Assembly (NCBI GenBank): GCA_027451105.1
Contig: DAIDKB010000037.1
Coordinates: 1-50,485 of the forward strand
Origin: a bacterium
GTDB taxonomy: Bacteria > Patescibacteriota > Saccharimonadia > Saccharimonadales > Saccharimonadaceae
Direction of reading: 5' to 3'
DNA length: 50,485 nucleotides
Part shown: positions 39,844 to 50,485 of the stretch, piece after piece
Layout: each line of letters opens with the position of its first letter
How positions within the stretch are numbered: the first letter of the stretch is position 1
The notes under the pieces: model-generated
Database searches by the model: none
Told to the model about the DNA's origin: nothing
What the model saw: the letters and a program-made list of their open reading frames with translations, nothing else
Position numbers and translations under genes: made by a program

Positions 39844-42684
39844 ATGTTAAGTTTTATCATAACGATTATCGTAGTTATAGCTCTTATGGGTGTCGTCTTG
39901 GCGTTTGTCTTTTCGCAGTATAAGAAGACCCTCCGTGAAGCTAAAAACTACGAACGCGGTCTTAAGATGGTGCCTTTATATATACACATTCCACCATCCA
40001 GCGATGACCTAGAAGGTAACGGACGTGACGAACGCGATGTTACCGAAGAGGTTTTGTCGCAGGCCCAGGTTATGTACAACATTCTGGCGAGTACGGCTAC
40101 AAAAGGCTTTAAGAGCCGGGTCTACGGACAGCGGCACATATCACTTGAGATTGTGGCTCACGAAGGCCTAGTTCATTATTATGCAGTTGTACCAACCGTA
40201 TTAATAGATGTTGTAACCCAGGCGATAGCGGCGGCGTACCCGTCGGCAAGGCTAGAAGAAGTTGAAGAGCGTAATATTTTTAATCAAGCAGGTAAGTTGA
40301 GCGGCACAATCGGTGGCGAATTTACGCTTAAGAAGAATTTTGCCTACCCAATCGCAACCTACCAAGAATCGAAGCGAGATGCCGCCCGGGCGCTTTTGAA
40401 TGCCTTATCGGCTGCTAATCGCGAAGATGGTGTGGCGGTGCAAATCTTGCTGCGACCGGCGGCTGATGGTTGGACTAAAAACTCAATCTTTTTTGCTAAT
40501 CGCATAAAAAAAGACAAGGGTCAGAAAAAGCCGGGCTTTGGTGGACTGCTTGACGTGAAGGGTCTAATGGAGGCTCTATGGAAGCCGCCTGAAGTTAGTG
40601 ATGTAAAACCTGAGGATAAACAGTTAACTTCACTTGAGCAGTCGTTGGTTGAGTCGATCGAGGAGAAGACTAGACATCCTGGCTATGAGACCCTTGTTAG
40701 GGTGGTCGTGTCGTCTAATACGGCAGCCAGGTCACAGACGCTACTAAAAAATGTCGTAGCGGCTTTTTCATTATTTGATTCACCTACTAATAATGGTTAT
40801 AAGTTTACAGTTTCGAAAGATATTGAAGAGTTAGTCACGGCTTATATATTTAGATTCTTTCCGCAATCAATCAATCAGAATATTTTAAATAGTGTCGAGC
40901 TGGCGACGATTTTTCACCTGCCAGACCAAAACAGCATTCCAACATCGCAGGTCCAGCGCCAGATGGCCAAACAAGTTGATGGGCCGACTCAGGTCATGGA
41001 AGAGGGCTTCTTACTCGGCTATAACGAATTTAGAGGTGTCAAGAAGCAGATCCGACTTAGCACTAATGATCGTCGTCGCCATACCTATATGATTGGCCAG
41101 ACCGGTACCGGAAAGTCGAAACTGCTCGAGAACCTAGCTTTTCAAGACATGATGGACGGCCGTGGCTTTGCCTTTATTGATCCGCACGGTGATTCAGTCG
41201 ATGAGCTGCTTGGCATGGTACCAAAAGAGCGCGTCGAGGACGTGATTTACTTTAGTCCAGCTGATATGGAGAATCCAATCGGCTTAAACTTATTTGAATT
41301 TGAAAATCAAGATCAACGCGATTTCTTGATTCAAGAGTCAATTGCGATGCTTTATCGGTTATATGACCCAGGACACACCGGTATCATTGGTCCACGCTAT
41401 GAGCACTGGTTCCGTAATGCCGCTCTGACAATTATGAGTGATCCGCAGGGTGCAACCTTTATTGACGTGCCTCAGGTTTTTAATGACCAATCATTTACCG
41501 ATGAGAAGTTAAAATATGTAACCGATCGCACGGTGCTAGATTTTTGGCATAAGGAGATGGCTCAGACTAGCGAAGCTAACAAATCAGAGGTACTAGGTTG
41601 GTTCGTCAGTAAGTTTGGTGCCTTTTTGTCGAACGAGATGATGCGTAACGTAATTGGCCAGACCAAGAGCGGCTTTAACCTACGCGAAATTATGGATAAC
41701 AAGAAAATTCTACTAGTTAACCTAGCCAAGGGCCGAACAGGTGAGTTAAACTCACAGCTGCTTGGTATGATTTTTGTTATGAAGTTTCAAGCAGCAGCTA
41801 TGGGCCGAGCTAATATACCAGAGTCTGAGCGTGAAGATTTTGCACTGTATGTTGATGAGTTCCAAAACTTTGCAACCGATAGTTTTGAGTCGATCTTGTC
41901 CGAGGCGAGGAAGTATCGACTCAATCTAGTGTTGGCGAACCAGTTTATGACTCAGTTGACCGACAAAATCCGCGAGGCAATTATAGGTAACATCGGCACC
42001 GTCATTAGTGGCCGTATTGGTATCACTGATGCCGAGTTGCTACAAAAAAAGTTTGCACCAACTTTTGACGCCGAAGATTTGACTAAACTGCCGAACTTCC
42101 AGACAATCGCATCGGTTATGATTAATAATGTGCCATCAGCGGCTTTTAGCATGGCGCTGCTGCCCCCAATGGGTACGTCTAACCCACAATTGCGTGATGC
42201 GCTTAAGAAGCTGTCAGCGGCTAAATACGGCCGTCCAAGAGCAACAGTCGAGAAGGAGATTTTTGCACGACTGGGCGCGGGTGATGCGGCTCGTAAGGCA
42301 AAAATGGATGCCATGAAAGAGGCGCAGCGTAATCGCTTCAATCCACCGGTACAGGGCCAGCCGCAAGCAGGCAATAGCGGCGTTACGGGCGGAACGTCAT
42401 TTTTGGATGAATGGCTAGCCAAGCGTGAGCAGATTGTCGCTGCTAAGCCACCTGTTACTCAAACGCCCTCAAGCCAGCCCGTCCAACCACAGCCGAGTCA
42501 ACCCATAAATCAGGCCTCCACGACGACAGCCCCTTGGCAGGCGCCGCTAGCAACAAGTCATGATAATGACTCGGTAAAAGAGGCTATCACTCCCAAGACT
42601 AGCGTTGATGAGCAAGCCAGACTACATGTTCATGCGCCAGATAAGAATGGCTCCAGTGATGAAATTTCAATTAAACTGCGTTAA
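39844..42684 (+). CDS. VirD4/TraG-like conjugation-type ATPase
   Basis: 946 aa. One N-terminal membrane helix (residues 2-25) is followed by a long N-terminal domain (about 60-390), unlike VirD4, with no known motif. The RecA-like motor has Walker A MIGQTGTGKSKLLENLAF (about residue 415), the strand RGFAFIDPHGDSVDELL, Walker B-type FALYVDEFQNFATDSFESILSEARKYRLNLVLANQFMTQL, and a late Arg-finger region. This fits the VirD4/TraG/HerA group that couples DNA or protein to type IV secretion channels. The C-terminal ~120 residues are Pro/Gln-rich and disordered. No VirB4, VirB6 or relaxase lies nearby, so it is an orphan here. It may export effector proteins or DNA, or take DNA up; the substrate is unknown. 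Confidence 0.85.
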   Translation: MLSFIITIIVVIALMGVVLAFVFSQYKKTLREAKNYERGLKMVPLYIHIPPSSDDLEGNGRDERDVTEEVLSQAQVMYNILASTATKGFKSRVYGQRHISLEIVAHEGLVHYYAVVPTVLIDVVTQAIAAAYPSARLEEVEERNIFNQAGKLSGTIGGEFTLKKNFAYPIATYQESKRDAARALLNALSAANREDGVAVQILLRPAADGWTKNSIFFANRIKKDKGQKKPGFGGLLDVKGLMEALWKPPEVSDVKPEDKQLTSLEQSLVESIEEKTRHPGYETLVRVVVSSNTAARSQTLLKNVVAAFSLFDSPTNNGYKFTVSKDIEELVTAYIFRFFPQSINQNILNSVELATIFHLPDQNSIPTSQVQRQMAKQVDGPTQVMEEGFLLGYNEFRGVKKQIRLSTNDRRRHTYMIGQTGTGKSKLLENLAFQDMMDGRGFAFIDPHGDSVDELLGMVPKERVEDVIYFSPADMENPIGLNLFEFENQDQRDFLIQESIAMLYRLYDPGHTGIIGPRYEHWFRNAALTIMSDPQGATFIDVPQVFNDQSFTDEKLKYVTDRTVLDFWHKEMAQTSEANKSEVLGWFVSKFGAFLSNEMMRNVIGQTKSGFNLREIMDNKKILLVNLAKGRTGELNSQLLGMIFVMKFQAAAMGRANIPESEREDFALYVDEFQNFATDSFESILSEARKYRLNLVLANQFMTQLTDKIREAIIGNIGTVISGRIGITDAELLQKKFAPTFDAEDLTKLPNFQTIASVMINNVPSAAFSMALLPPMGTSNPQLRDALKKLSAAKYGRPRATVEKEIFARLGAGDAARKAKMDAMKEAQRNRFNPPVQGQPQAGNSGVTGGTSFLDEWLAKREQIVAAKPPVTQTPSSQPVQPQPSQPINQASTTTAPWQAPLATSHDNDSVKEAITPKTSVDEQARLHVHAPDKNGSSDEISIKLR

Positions 42685-42686
42685 GG

Positions 42687-43265
42687 TTATTTTTTGCCGG
42701 TAACGATTAGGCGCAGGTAGTCGTAAATAATACCGATTACCCAGCCTATAATGAAAGCCCCAATAGTCTCGAAGCCAGATAGTTTATAGCCAATGTTCTT
42801 AGCAATAACATATACCAGCAGTGTCAAAATAAAGGCAGTGACCGATCCGGCTAGGATAGCGTTCGGACGGGCAATTGTCGAACCGATGATATCACTAGTC
42901 TTTTCGACAGCTTTGTTGTGAATAATCTTGCTGAAGGTTCGACTGCTGGGCGATAGCTCGGCTTGGACTTCGCTCATTTGACGCTTAAAGCTAGCCTCTT
43001 TTTGCTTTTTACCAACTGGTCCGCGTCGTTGTGGTAGTTTATGCTCGTCACTAGACTGACGTTCCTTGCCACCAGCCTCCACGCTGACGGCAGACTCAAG
43101 GGCCTCAACTCGGGCTCTTTCGGCCATAGCTTCGGCGTCGCGCGGACTAAGCTCGACAGAATTTTCAGGTGTATTAGCTAGTTTTTCAAGTTGCTCGGCG
43201 GCCGAAGCGGAATTTTCAATACCGGTTTCTAGTGTGTTGCTGAGGGTTTCTGGCTGGTTGCTCAT
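42687..43265 (-). CDS. C-terminally membrane-anchored protein
   Basis: 192 aa, not recognised. AGGAAGT lies before the ATG. Residues 1-110 are charged and disordered-looking with Glu/Ala-rich helices (NSVELSPRDAEAMAERARVEALESAVSVEAGG); then a basic patch (KKQKEASFKR) precedes two hydrophobic segments (about 138-160 and 164-183), and a basic tail (RLIVTGKK) ends it. This is a tail-anchored hairpin layout. It converges on the VirD4-like gene with a 2-base gap and lies downstream of the LPTTG protein on the same strand. Confidence 0.68.
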   Translation of the reverse strand: MSNQPETLSNTLETGIENSASAAEQLEKLANTPENSVELSPRDAEAMAERARVEALESAVSVEAGGKERQSSDEHKLPQRRGPVGKKQKEASFKRQMSEVQAELSPSSRTFSKIIHNKAVEKTSDIIGSTIARPNAILAGSVTAFILTLLVYVIAKNIGYKLSGFETIGAFIIGWVIGIIYDYLRLIVTGKK

Positions 43266-43282
43266 ATTAAACTTCCTAACTT

Positions 43283-44593
43283 TTAAATTGTTCCAGCGTT
43301 AAGACTGTGACGGATAAGTCTAACTTCTGTTTTGACTTGACGGGCGCGGGCGTAGAAGTAGGTAGTAACGGCTAGGACAACACCGGCGAACAGCAAGTTC
43401 TCACTTGGTCCAGTAGTCGGTAGTTGTGAGGCAACTTGCTCGACGATCTTAGGGGCGGCACAATTAACTGATACGTCAACTGAATTGCCAAAGACATTAA
43501 CCATGTGGCAATCGTATGAAGTGGGGTCACTTTGACCACGGGCGGTTGCTGGGATTGGATCCATGACCCTTATGACAAAGCTGCGGACTTGGCTGGCGCC
43601 AGGTGCAAGCGTAACGACTGGCCATGATAGGGCCTTAGTAGTTGCATCCAGATTGCCGCCGCCATTATCTACTAGTGTCGAATATTCCAAGGTGTCGGCC
43701 AATTGGTCCGATATAGTAGTGTCAGTAGAGGCTAGGCCGGTATTTTTGACGGTTATAGTATAGGCGATTGTATCGCCACCATTTGCAGTAACGGTCGTGG
43801 CGTCAACTGATCCCTGGGTTACATTGATGGCGGCTTTTGATTGCACGATAGTTGCTGAGCACTTTTCGTCTTTAATCCATATAGTATTGTCACCCGGGCA
43901 TGGCTGACAGTCTTTACTATCGGCGAGTAAGCTAGAGTTAAAATTACACTTGGCGGGCGCAACGACAGTCGGCGCAGGTGTAGGTGTGGGGGCCGGTGCA
44001 GGCGTTGGTGCAGCTGGCGGTGCTGGTATAGCATTTGTAACCAAGTTGCCGCAAACCTGCATAACTGCGAACCAGCCGACTCTTGCGGAGTGGCCAATCC
44101 AGCCATATATTCTAGCCTTTGATCCGTTAAGTAGGGTCATTGGACGGGCATATATTGTCGTAACGATCGCACCACTAGCATTGGTTATCGGCACCGAGCG
44201 TTCACCCTGGGTGTAGCTAAAGCGACTGTTGTGGCCCCATGATATTTTGCTGCCTGTTATGAAGCTGCCATACTGGGCACTGGCAATTTCTTCACGACTG
44301 ATACCCATATAGGTCATAATATCTTTTAAATTGGCAGTATTGTTGTCATATGGTGCCAAAAAGTTATTGATTGACTTACCGAGCCCACCGTAAACGAAAT
44401 CATTTGGGCTAGAGGCGTTGGCCGACTCTGGCGCTTGAAAGACAGCAAGAGACTGGACAATTAGGGCTAAAACAACAAAAATTAACCCTAGTTTACGAGT
44501 TGCTTCTTCTTGTCGAAGGCGCTTGGCATAAAAGCCAAGTTGACCGACAAGAGCTGGGCTGAAAGAAAGATTTGATACAATTTTTCTAAACAT
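43283..44593 (-). CDS. DUF11 surface protein with an LPTTG sorting signal
   Basis: 436 aa. An N-terminal membrane-type signal (about residues 36-58, after a long basic lead) ends near SANAS. The first domain (about 62-190) is Gly/Asn-rich, a Pro/Ala/Thr-repeat linker follows (about 195-215), and a Cys-rich short segment (KCNFNSSLLADSKDCQPCPGDNTIWIKDEKC) leads to a DUF11 repeat (SKAAINVTQGSVDATTVTANGGDTIAYTITVKNTGLASTDTTISDQL). The C-terminus has QLPTTGPSENLLFAGVVLAVTTYFYARARQVK: LPxTG, a hydrophobic helix and basic residues, which is a sortase signal, although the tail is longer than usual. It would be anchored to the cell wall if a sortase exists elsewhere. Confidence 0.8.
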   Translation of the reverse strand: MFRKIVSNLSFSPALVGQLGFYAKRLRQEEATRKLGLIFVVLALIVQSLAVFQAPESANASSPNDFVYGGLGKSINNFLAPYDNNTANLKDIMTYMGISREEIASAQYGSFITGSKISWGHNSRFSYTQGERSVPITNASGAIVTTIYARPMTLLNGSKARIYGWIGHSARVGWFAVMQVCGNLVTNAIPAPPAAPTPAPAPTPTPAPTVVAPAKCNFNSSLLADSKDCQPCPGDNTIWIKDEKCSATIVQSKAAINVTQGSVDATTVTANGGDTIAYTITVKNTGLASTDTTISDQLADTLEYSTLVDNGGGNLDATTKALSWPVVTLAPGASQVRSFVIRVMDPIPATARGQSDPTSYDCHMVNVFGNSVDVSVNCAAPKIVEQVASQLPTTGPSENLLFAGVVLAVTTYFYARARQVKTEVRLIRHSLNAGTI

Positions 44594-44668
44594 TTTTGTT
44601 TTTTGTTGATTACCTCTTATACATCACATTAGCATAAGAAATATGTTCAGCGCAATAGCTCAATAAAC

Positions 44669-44697
44669 TTGAGTGAACACAAATTGTTCGCTATAAT
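44669..44697 (+). promoter_or_regulatory. Promoter of gyrB-gyrA
   Basis: TTGAGT (44669-44674), a 17-nt spacer and TATAAT (44692-44697). This is followed by a leader of about 55 nt, so the gyrase genes are leadered, with a ribosome binding site GAGGGAG at 44745-44751. Confidence 0.75.
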
Positions 44698-44721
44698 AGT
44701 GTTATTGTAAATAGTAAATAA

Positions 44722-46731
<2,010 letters not shown>

Positions 46732-46743
46732 GGGATAAAACGT

Positions 46744-49272
46744 ATGAATGAAAATAATATACCAACCGAACCAATCGATGAAGACCTTCCGGTTGAAGGT
46801 GAACTACTAACGAACGAAGACACTGTAGGCGTTGAAAAGCGTACAATCGAAAAAGTAATGGAAGACAGCTTCTTCCGATACTCGATGAGCGTCATTATTG
46901 ATCGTGCTCTTCCAGACGTCCGCGACGGTTTAAAGCCGGTTCATCGCCGTATTATGCACTCCATGAACGTTAATGGTAATCGTAGCAACGCCAAGTTCGT
47001 TAAAAGTGCTCGTATTGTCGGTGACGTTATGGGTAAGTTTCACCCGCATGGTGACTCAGCGATTTACGATGCCATGGTTCGTTTGGCGCAACCTTGGTCG
47101 CTTCGTTACCCTCTAGTTCAAGGACAGGGTAATTTTGGCTCAATGGATGGTGACCCCGCAGCCGCAAGCCGATACACTGAGGCTCGTTTGCAGCGAATTG
47201 CTGATGAAATGCTGTCTGATATCGAAAAGCAGACGGTTGATTTTCGTGATAACTACGATGGCTCCGAACAAGAGCCGATAGTCCTGCCCGCCAAGCTACC
47301 AAACCTTCTGCTTAACGGTCAGATTGGTATTGCGGTTGGTATGGCAACTAATATTCCGCCGCACAACCTGGGTGAACTAATCGATGCCTCGGTTGAATTA
47401 ATTGATAATAAAGATGCGACAATTGATGATTTATTGAAGCACGTTAAGGGTCCAGACTTCCCAACTGGTGCAGTGGTCTATGGCGGTGCTCCAATGAAGC
47501 AAGCCTACGTCACTGGCCGCGGTAGCGTTACTATTCGGGCGGTTGCTAATATCGAGGAAACTAAAAAAGGCCGTCATCAAATCGTCGTAACGGAAATTCC
47601 ATATGGTGTAAATAAAGCAACGCTTGTTGAAAAGATTGCTGAGCTTTACAAGGAAAAGAAGATTAATATTAGCGACTTACGCGACGAAACATCGCGTGGC
47701 AAGGTACGTATTGTTATAGAGGTTAAAAAGGACGGTTACCCTAAGAAGGTTCTTAACCAACTTTACAAGCTAACTGCCCTACAAAGTAGCTTTAATTACA
47801 ACATGTTGGCTCTGATTGATGGTATTCAGCCAAAGATTCTTGGTCTCCAAGAAATGCTTCAAGAGTTTATCAAGCATCGTCAACAAGTTGTTCGACGCCG
47901 AACCGAATTTGAACTTCGTAAAGCAAAAGAGCGTGCACATATTTTAGAAGGTTACAAAATTGCACTTGATCATATTGATGAAGTGATTCGAATTATTCGC
48001 GCTAGCCAAACAAGCGAAGAGGCTCAAAAGAACCTTATCGAAAAATTTGGTCTAAGTGAAATTCAGGCTCAATCAATTTTGGCGATGCAACTACGCCGCC
48101 TAACTGGACTTGAACGTGCAGCCATCGAAAACGAACTTGATGCACTACTTAAGATGATTAAGCGCTATGAGGAAATATTGGCAGACGAGAAGGAAGTCCT
48201 GGCTATTATCAAGTCAGAGCTTCTTGAGATGAAAGAGAAGTACGGCGACGAACGTCGTTCGAAGATGATTAATAATGAACTTGGTAAGTTTAGCGATGAG
48301 GAATTGATCCCTGAAGAAGAATCAGTCATCCTGCTAACAACTGAAAACTACATCAAGCGTACGCTTGTTAGTGAGTATCGACGTCAGCATCGTGGCGGTA
48401 AGGGCAAGCGTGGCATGACTACCAAAGAGATGGATGTTATCGACCAGCTAGTACCAGCTTCAACCCACGATTATCTGCTATTCTTTACTAATAAGGGACG
48501 GATTTTCCGACTAAAGGCCTATGAAGTGCCAGCTGCTAGCTTGGCTGCTAAGGGTGTAGCTGCAGTTAACCTATTGCAACTTCAACCAGAAGAGCGCATT
48601 ACCTCTATCATCAGGCACGCCAAAGACGCGAGTGATGACGGCTTCTTATTTATGGCCACAACCAAGGGTACTATCAAAAAGACGCCTTTGAAGGACTATG
48701 CCAATATTCGAACCAATGGCTTAATTGCAATTAAGCTAGATGAAGGTGATGAGTTGAGATGGATCCAAAAGACCGATGGTGTAAGTGATGTAATTGTGTC
48801 AACATCTGCCGGTCAGGCTATTCGCTTTAACGAGAAAGACGCCCGTCCAATGGGACGTTCCGCCCGCGGTGTCCGCGGAGTTCGTTTGCGACCAAATGAC
48901 CAGGTTGTTGGTATGGATATTGTTGGCGGTGATGGCCATAGTCTGCTAGTTATTAGTGAAAATGGCTACGGCAAAGTTACGAAAGTTGCTAACTTCCCAT
49001 CACACAAGCGCGGTGGTGTTGGCATCAAGGCAGCGGTCGTAACTGCTAAAACCGGTCCAATTATTGCTGTTCAGACACTTGATCCAAACGCTAGCGAAGT
49101 TCTATTGATTTCGAATAAGGGACAGGCTATTCGTATTAGTCTTAAGGATATCCCAACTTTAGGTCGGACGACCCAGGGTGTTCGTATTATGCGTATGAGT
49201 GACGGCGATAAGGTAGCATCGCTTGGTCTAATGCCAGAGCAACAAGTCGTAGATGATGAGGAAGAGGAGTAG
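46744..49272 (+). CDS. gyrA: DNA gyrase subunit A
   Basis: 842 aa with GGGGATAAA upstream. The quinolone-resistance region reads [37 protein letters not shown], with Ser and Asp at the positions equivalent to E. coli 83 and 87 (the sensitive residues), and the catalytic Tyr is in [10 protein letters not shown]. The C-terminal beta-pinwheel carries the GyrA box as QHRGGKG, a small change from QRRGGKG, supporting gyrase rather than topoisomerase IV. The C-terminus is acidic (VVDDEEEE). It ends 8 bases before the next gene. Confidence 0.97.
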   Translation: MNENNIPTEPIDEDLPVEGELLTNEDTVGVEKRTIEKVMEDSFFRYSMSVIIDRALPDVRDGLKPVHRRIMHSMNVNGNRSNAKFVKSARIVGDVMGKFHPHGDSAIYDAMVRLAQPWSLRYPLVQGQGNFGSMDGDPAAASRYTEARLQRIADEMLSDIEKQTVDFRDNYDGSEQEPIVLPAKLPNLLLNGQIGIAVGMATNIPPHNLGELIDASVELIDNKDATIDDLLKHVKGPDFPTGAVVYGGAPMKQAYVTGRGSVTIRAVANIEETKKGRHQIVVTEIPYGVNKATLVEKIAELYKEKKINISDLRDETSRGKVRIVIEVKKDGYPKKVLNQLYKLTALQSSFNYNMLALIDGIQPKILGLQEMLQEFIKHRQQVVRRRTEFELRKAKERAHILEGYKIALDHIDEVIRIIRASQTSEEAQKNLIEKFGLSEIQAQSILAMQLRRLTGLERAAIENELDALLKMIKRYEEILADEKEVLAIIKSELLEMKEKYGDERRSKMINNELGKFSDEELIPEEESVILLTTENYIKRTLVSEYRRQHRGGKGKRGMTTKEMDVIDQLVPASTHDYLLFFTNKGRIFRLKAYEVPAASLAAKGVAAVNLLQLQPEERITSIIRHAKDASDDGFLFMATTKGTIKKTPLKDYANIRTNGLIAIKLDEGDELRWIQKTDGVSDVIVSTSAGQAIRFNEKDARPMGRSARGVRGVRLRPNDQVVGMDIVGGDGHSLLVISENGYGKVTKVANFPSHKRGGVGIKAAVVTAKTGPIIAVQTLDPNASEVLLISNKGQAIRISLKDIPTLGRTTQGVRIMRMSDGDKVASLGLMPEQQVVDDEEEE

Positions 49273-49280
49273 GGCGTTAT

Positions 49281-49715
49281 ATGAACGCTCTATCTCCTTA
49301 TATCCTAACAGTCCTGATTGCTTGGTTCGCAGCTCAGGGTCTGAAATATATCGTTTCTAGCGTTAAACATCGGAATTTTAAAGAATCACTAGGGCAATTG
49401 TACTTGTCGGGTGACATGCCAAGCGCTCATAGCGCAACAGTCGTGTCGCTATTGGTGCTAATTGGGGCTCGCGAAGGTTTTAATTCAGCGATATTCGGGC
49501 TAGCCGCACTGTTTAGTGCAATCGTTATGTATGACGCCATGATGGTTAGGCGATCGTCTGGTGAGCAGGGTAGAGCATTAACTCAACTGTTAGTTTCGAC
49601 AAAAAGCGACATCCGTCTGCCCCGCGTCGCCAAGGGCCACACCCCTTCGGAAGTGGCTGCTGGTGCAATTTTAGGACTATTTGTTGGTATCATTGTTATT
49701 TTAGCGACATCTTAG
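49281..49715 (+). CDS. Divergent PAP2-family membrane protein (DUF212)
   Basis: 144 aa. Two family motifs are visible: SGDMPSAHSATVVSLLVLIG (the SGGMPSSHSA motif, with phosphatase-like His) and KGHTPSEVAAGAILGLFVGI. Four to five membrane helices are present. The family is related to acid phosphatases such as PAP2 and may act on lipid phosphates, but activity has rarely been shown. It starts 8 bases after the gyrA stop and so reads out from the gyrase promoter. The rRNA promoter begins 11 bases after its stop. Confidence 0.88.
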   Translation: MNALSPYILTVLIAWFAAQGLKYIVSSVKHRNFKESLGQLYLSGDMPSAHSATVVSLLVLIGAREGFNSAIFGLAALFSAIVMYDAMMVRRSSGEQGRALTQLLVSTKSDIRLPRVAKGHTPSEVAAGAILGLFVGIIVILATS

Positions 49716-49726
49716 CGAAAAAACCC

Positions 49727-49756
49727 TTGACGCGAGGCTAATTCATAGAGTATGAT
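49727..49756 (+). promoter_or_regulatory. rRNA operon promoter
   Basis: TTGACG (49727-49732), an 18-nt spacer and TATGAT (49751-49756), about 207 bases before the 16S 5' end. A second TTGACA at 49820 has no convincing -10 partner. Confidence 0.75.
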
Positions 49757-49914
49757 TGTTTAAGTCTGGTCGCGGAAACAACGTGATAACAACGTGGAGT
49801 TGAACAGATGAACAGAACTTTGACAATTTAGTTGTGCAAATCATCGTCAGTTTATTATGTTAATGAACGAACGTATAATTAAACTTGTTTATTTATACTA
49901 AGTTAAGAATATTA

Positions 49915-49962
49915 TCTCTTCGGAGATATTGAGTATGTTTGTACCGATTTATCGGTACAACT
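49915..49962 (+). other. Two hairpins in the 16S leader
   Basis: TATCTC-TTCG-GAGATA (a UUCG tetraloop hairpin, about 49914-49929) and TTGTACCGAT-TT-ATCGGTACAA (about 49939-49960) sit directly upstream of the mature 16S sequence. They are probably leader structures for rRNA processing. Confidence 0.55.

Positions 49963-50485
<523 letters not shown>

Noticed and set aside
49820-49850. Second rRNA promoter at TTGACA
   Set aside because: No acceptable -10 sequence occurs at 16-19 nt from it.

Overview
This window is a chromosomal segment of a Candidatus Saccharibacteria (TM7, Patescibacteria/CPR) bacterium. The main evidence is the 5' end of a 16S rRNA gene at the right edge: it carries a near-exact match to the TM7-specific probe region (around 50248) and the ...GCGGTCA variant of the 515F site (around 50440-50458). 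The gene content agrees: a streamlined, monoderm-like genome with short intergenic gaps, a complete type IV pilus (T4P) locus, large secreted surface proteins, an LPxTG-type protein and an orphan VirD4/TraG-like ATPase. No phage, IS element or CRISPR array was seen.

Layout. 1-2.2 kb: end of a 2H phosphoesterase, tlyA and, convergent, ychF. 2.3-7.1 kb: a TPR membrane protein and two tandem paralogous secreted proteins of about 650 and 743 aa. 7.1-18.65 kb: the T4P locus, pilM-N-O-(P-like)-pilB-pilT-pilC, then the main prepilin with its own terminator, pilD, and four minor-pilin-like proteins. 18.6-24.0 kb: a Xer recombinase, uppP, ndk, tRNA-Arg, a bPH2 protein, a parvulin-type PPIase, superoxide dismutase and a GC-rich macro-domain gene that looks acquired. 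24.0-27.1 kb: tRNA-Asp, tRNA-Thr, a membrane glycosyltransferase pair, a 44-aa protein, tRNA-Val and a probable T-box leader. 27.1-34.5 kb: thrS, a HAD phosphatase, an alkyltransferase-like protein, miaA, a winged-helix protein, an MBL-fold protein, rpmB, an M50 protease, a 6S-like RNA, a Nudix-RNase H fusion and rnpB. 34.5-37.7 kb: infC-rpmI-rplT (infC starting at an AUC codon), comM/yifB and tmRNA. 37.7-39.0 kb: the only large non-coding stretch, with a cluster of strong hairpins. 39-44.6 kb: small membrane proteins, the orphan conjugation-type ATPase and a DUF11/LPTTG surface protein. 44.7-50.5 kb: gyrB, gyrA, a divergent PAP2 protein and the start of the rRNA operon.

Three themes stand out. 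(1) Many genes begin 6-11 nt after a clear -10 hexamer, five of them at exactly 7 nt, which predicts widespread leaderless transcription; this moves several starts downstream of the longest ORF. Two further genes start 7-8 nt after a tRNA CCA end, so tRNA processing alone would give near-leaderless mRNAs. (2) RNA-level control is rich: a probable Thr-specific T-box ahead of thrS, an AUC-initiated infC, a 6S-like RNA and a leader-like element with competing helices near tRNA-Val. (3) The surface machinery (T4P, tandem secreted proteins, LPTTG protein, VirD4-like ATPase) fits an episymbiotic lifestyle, although the host relationship cannot be read from sequence.
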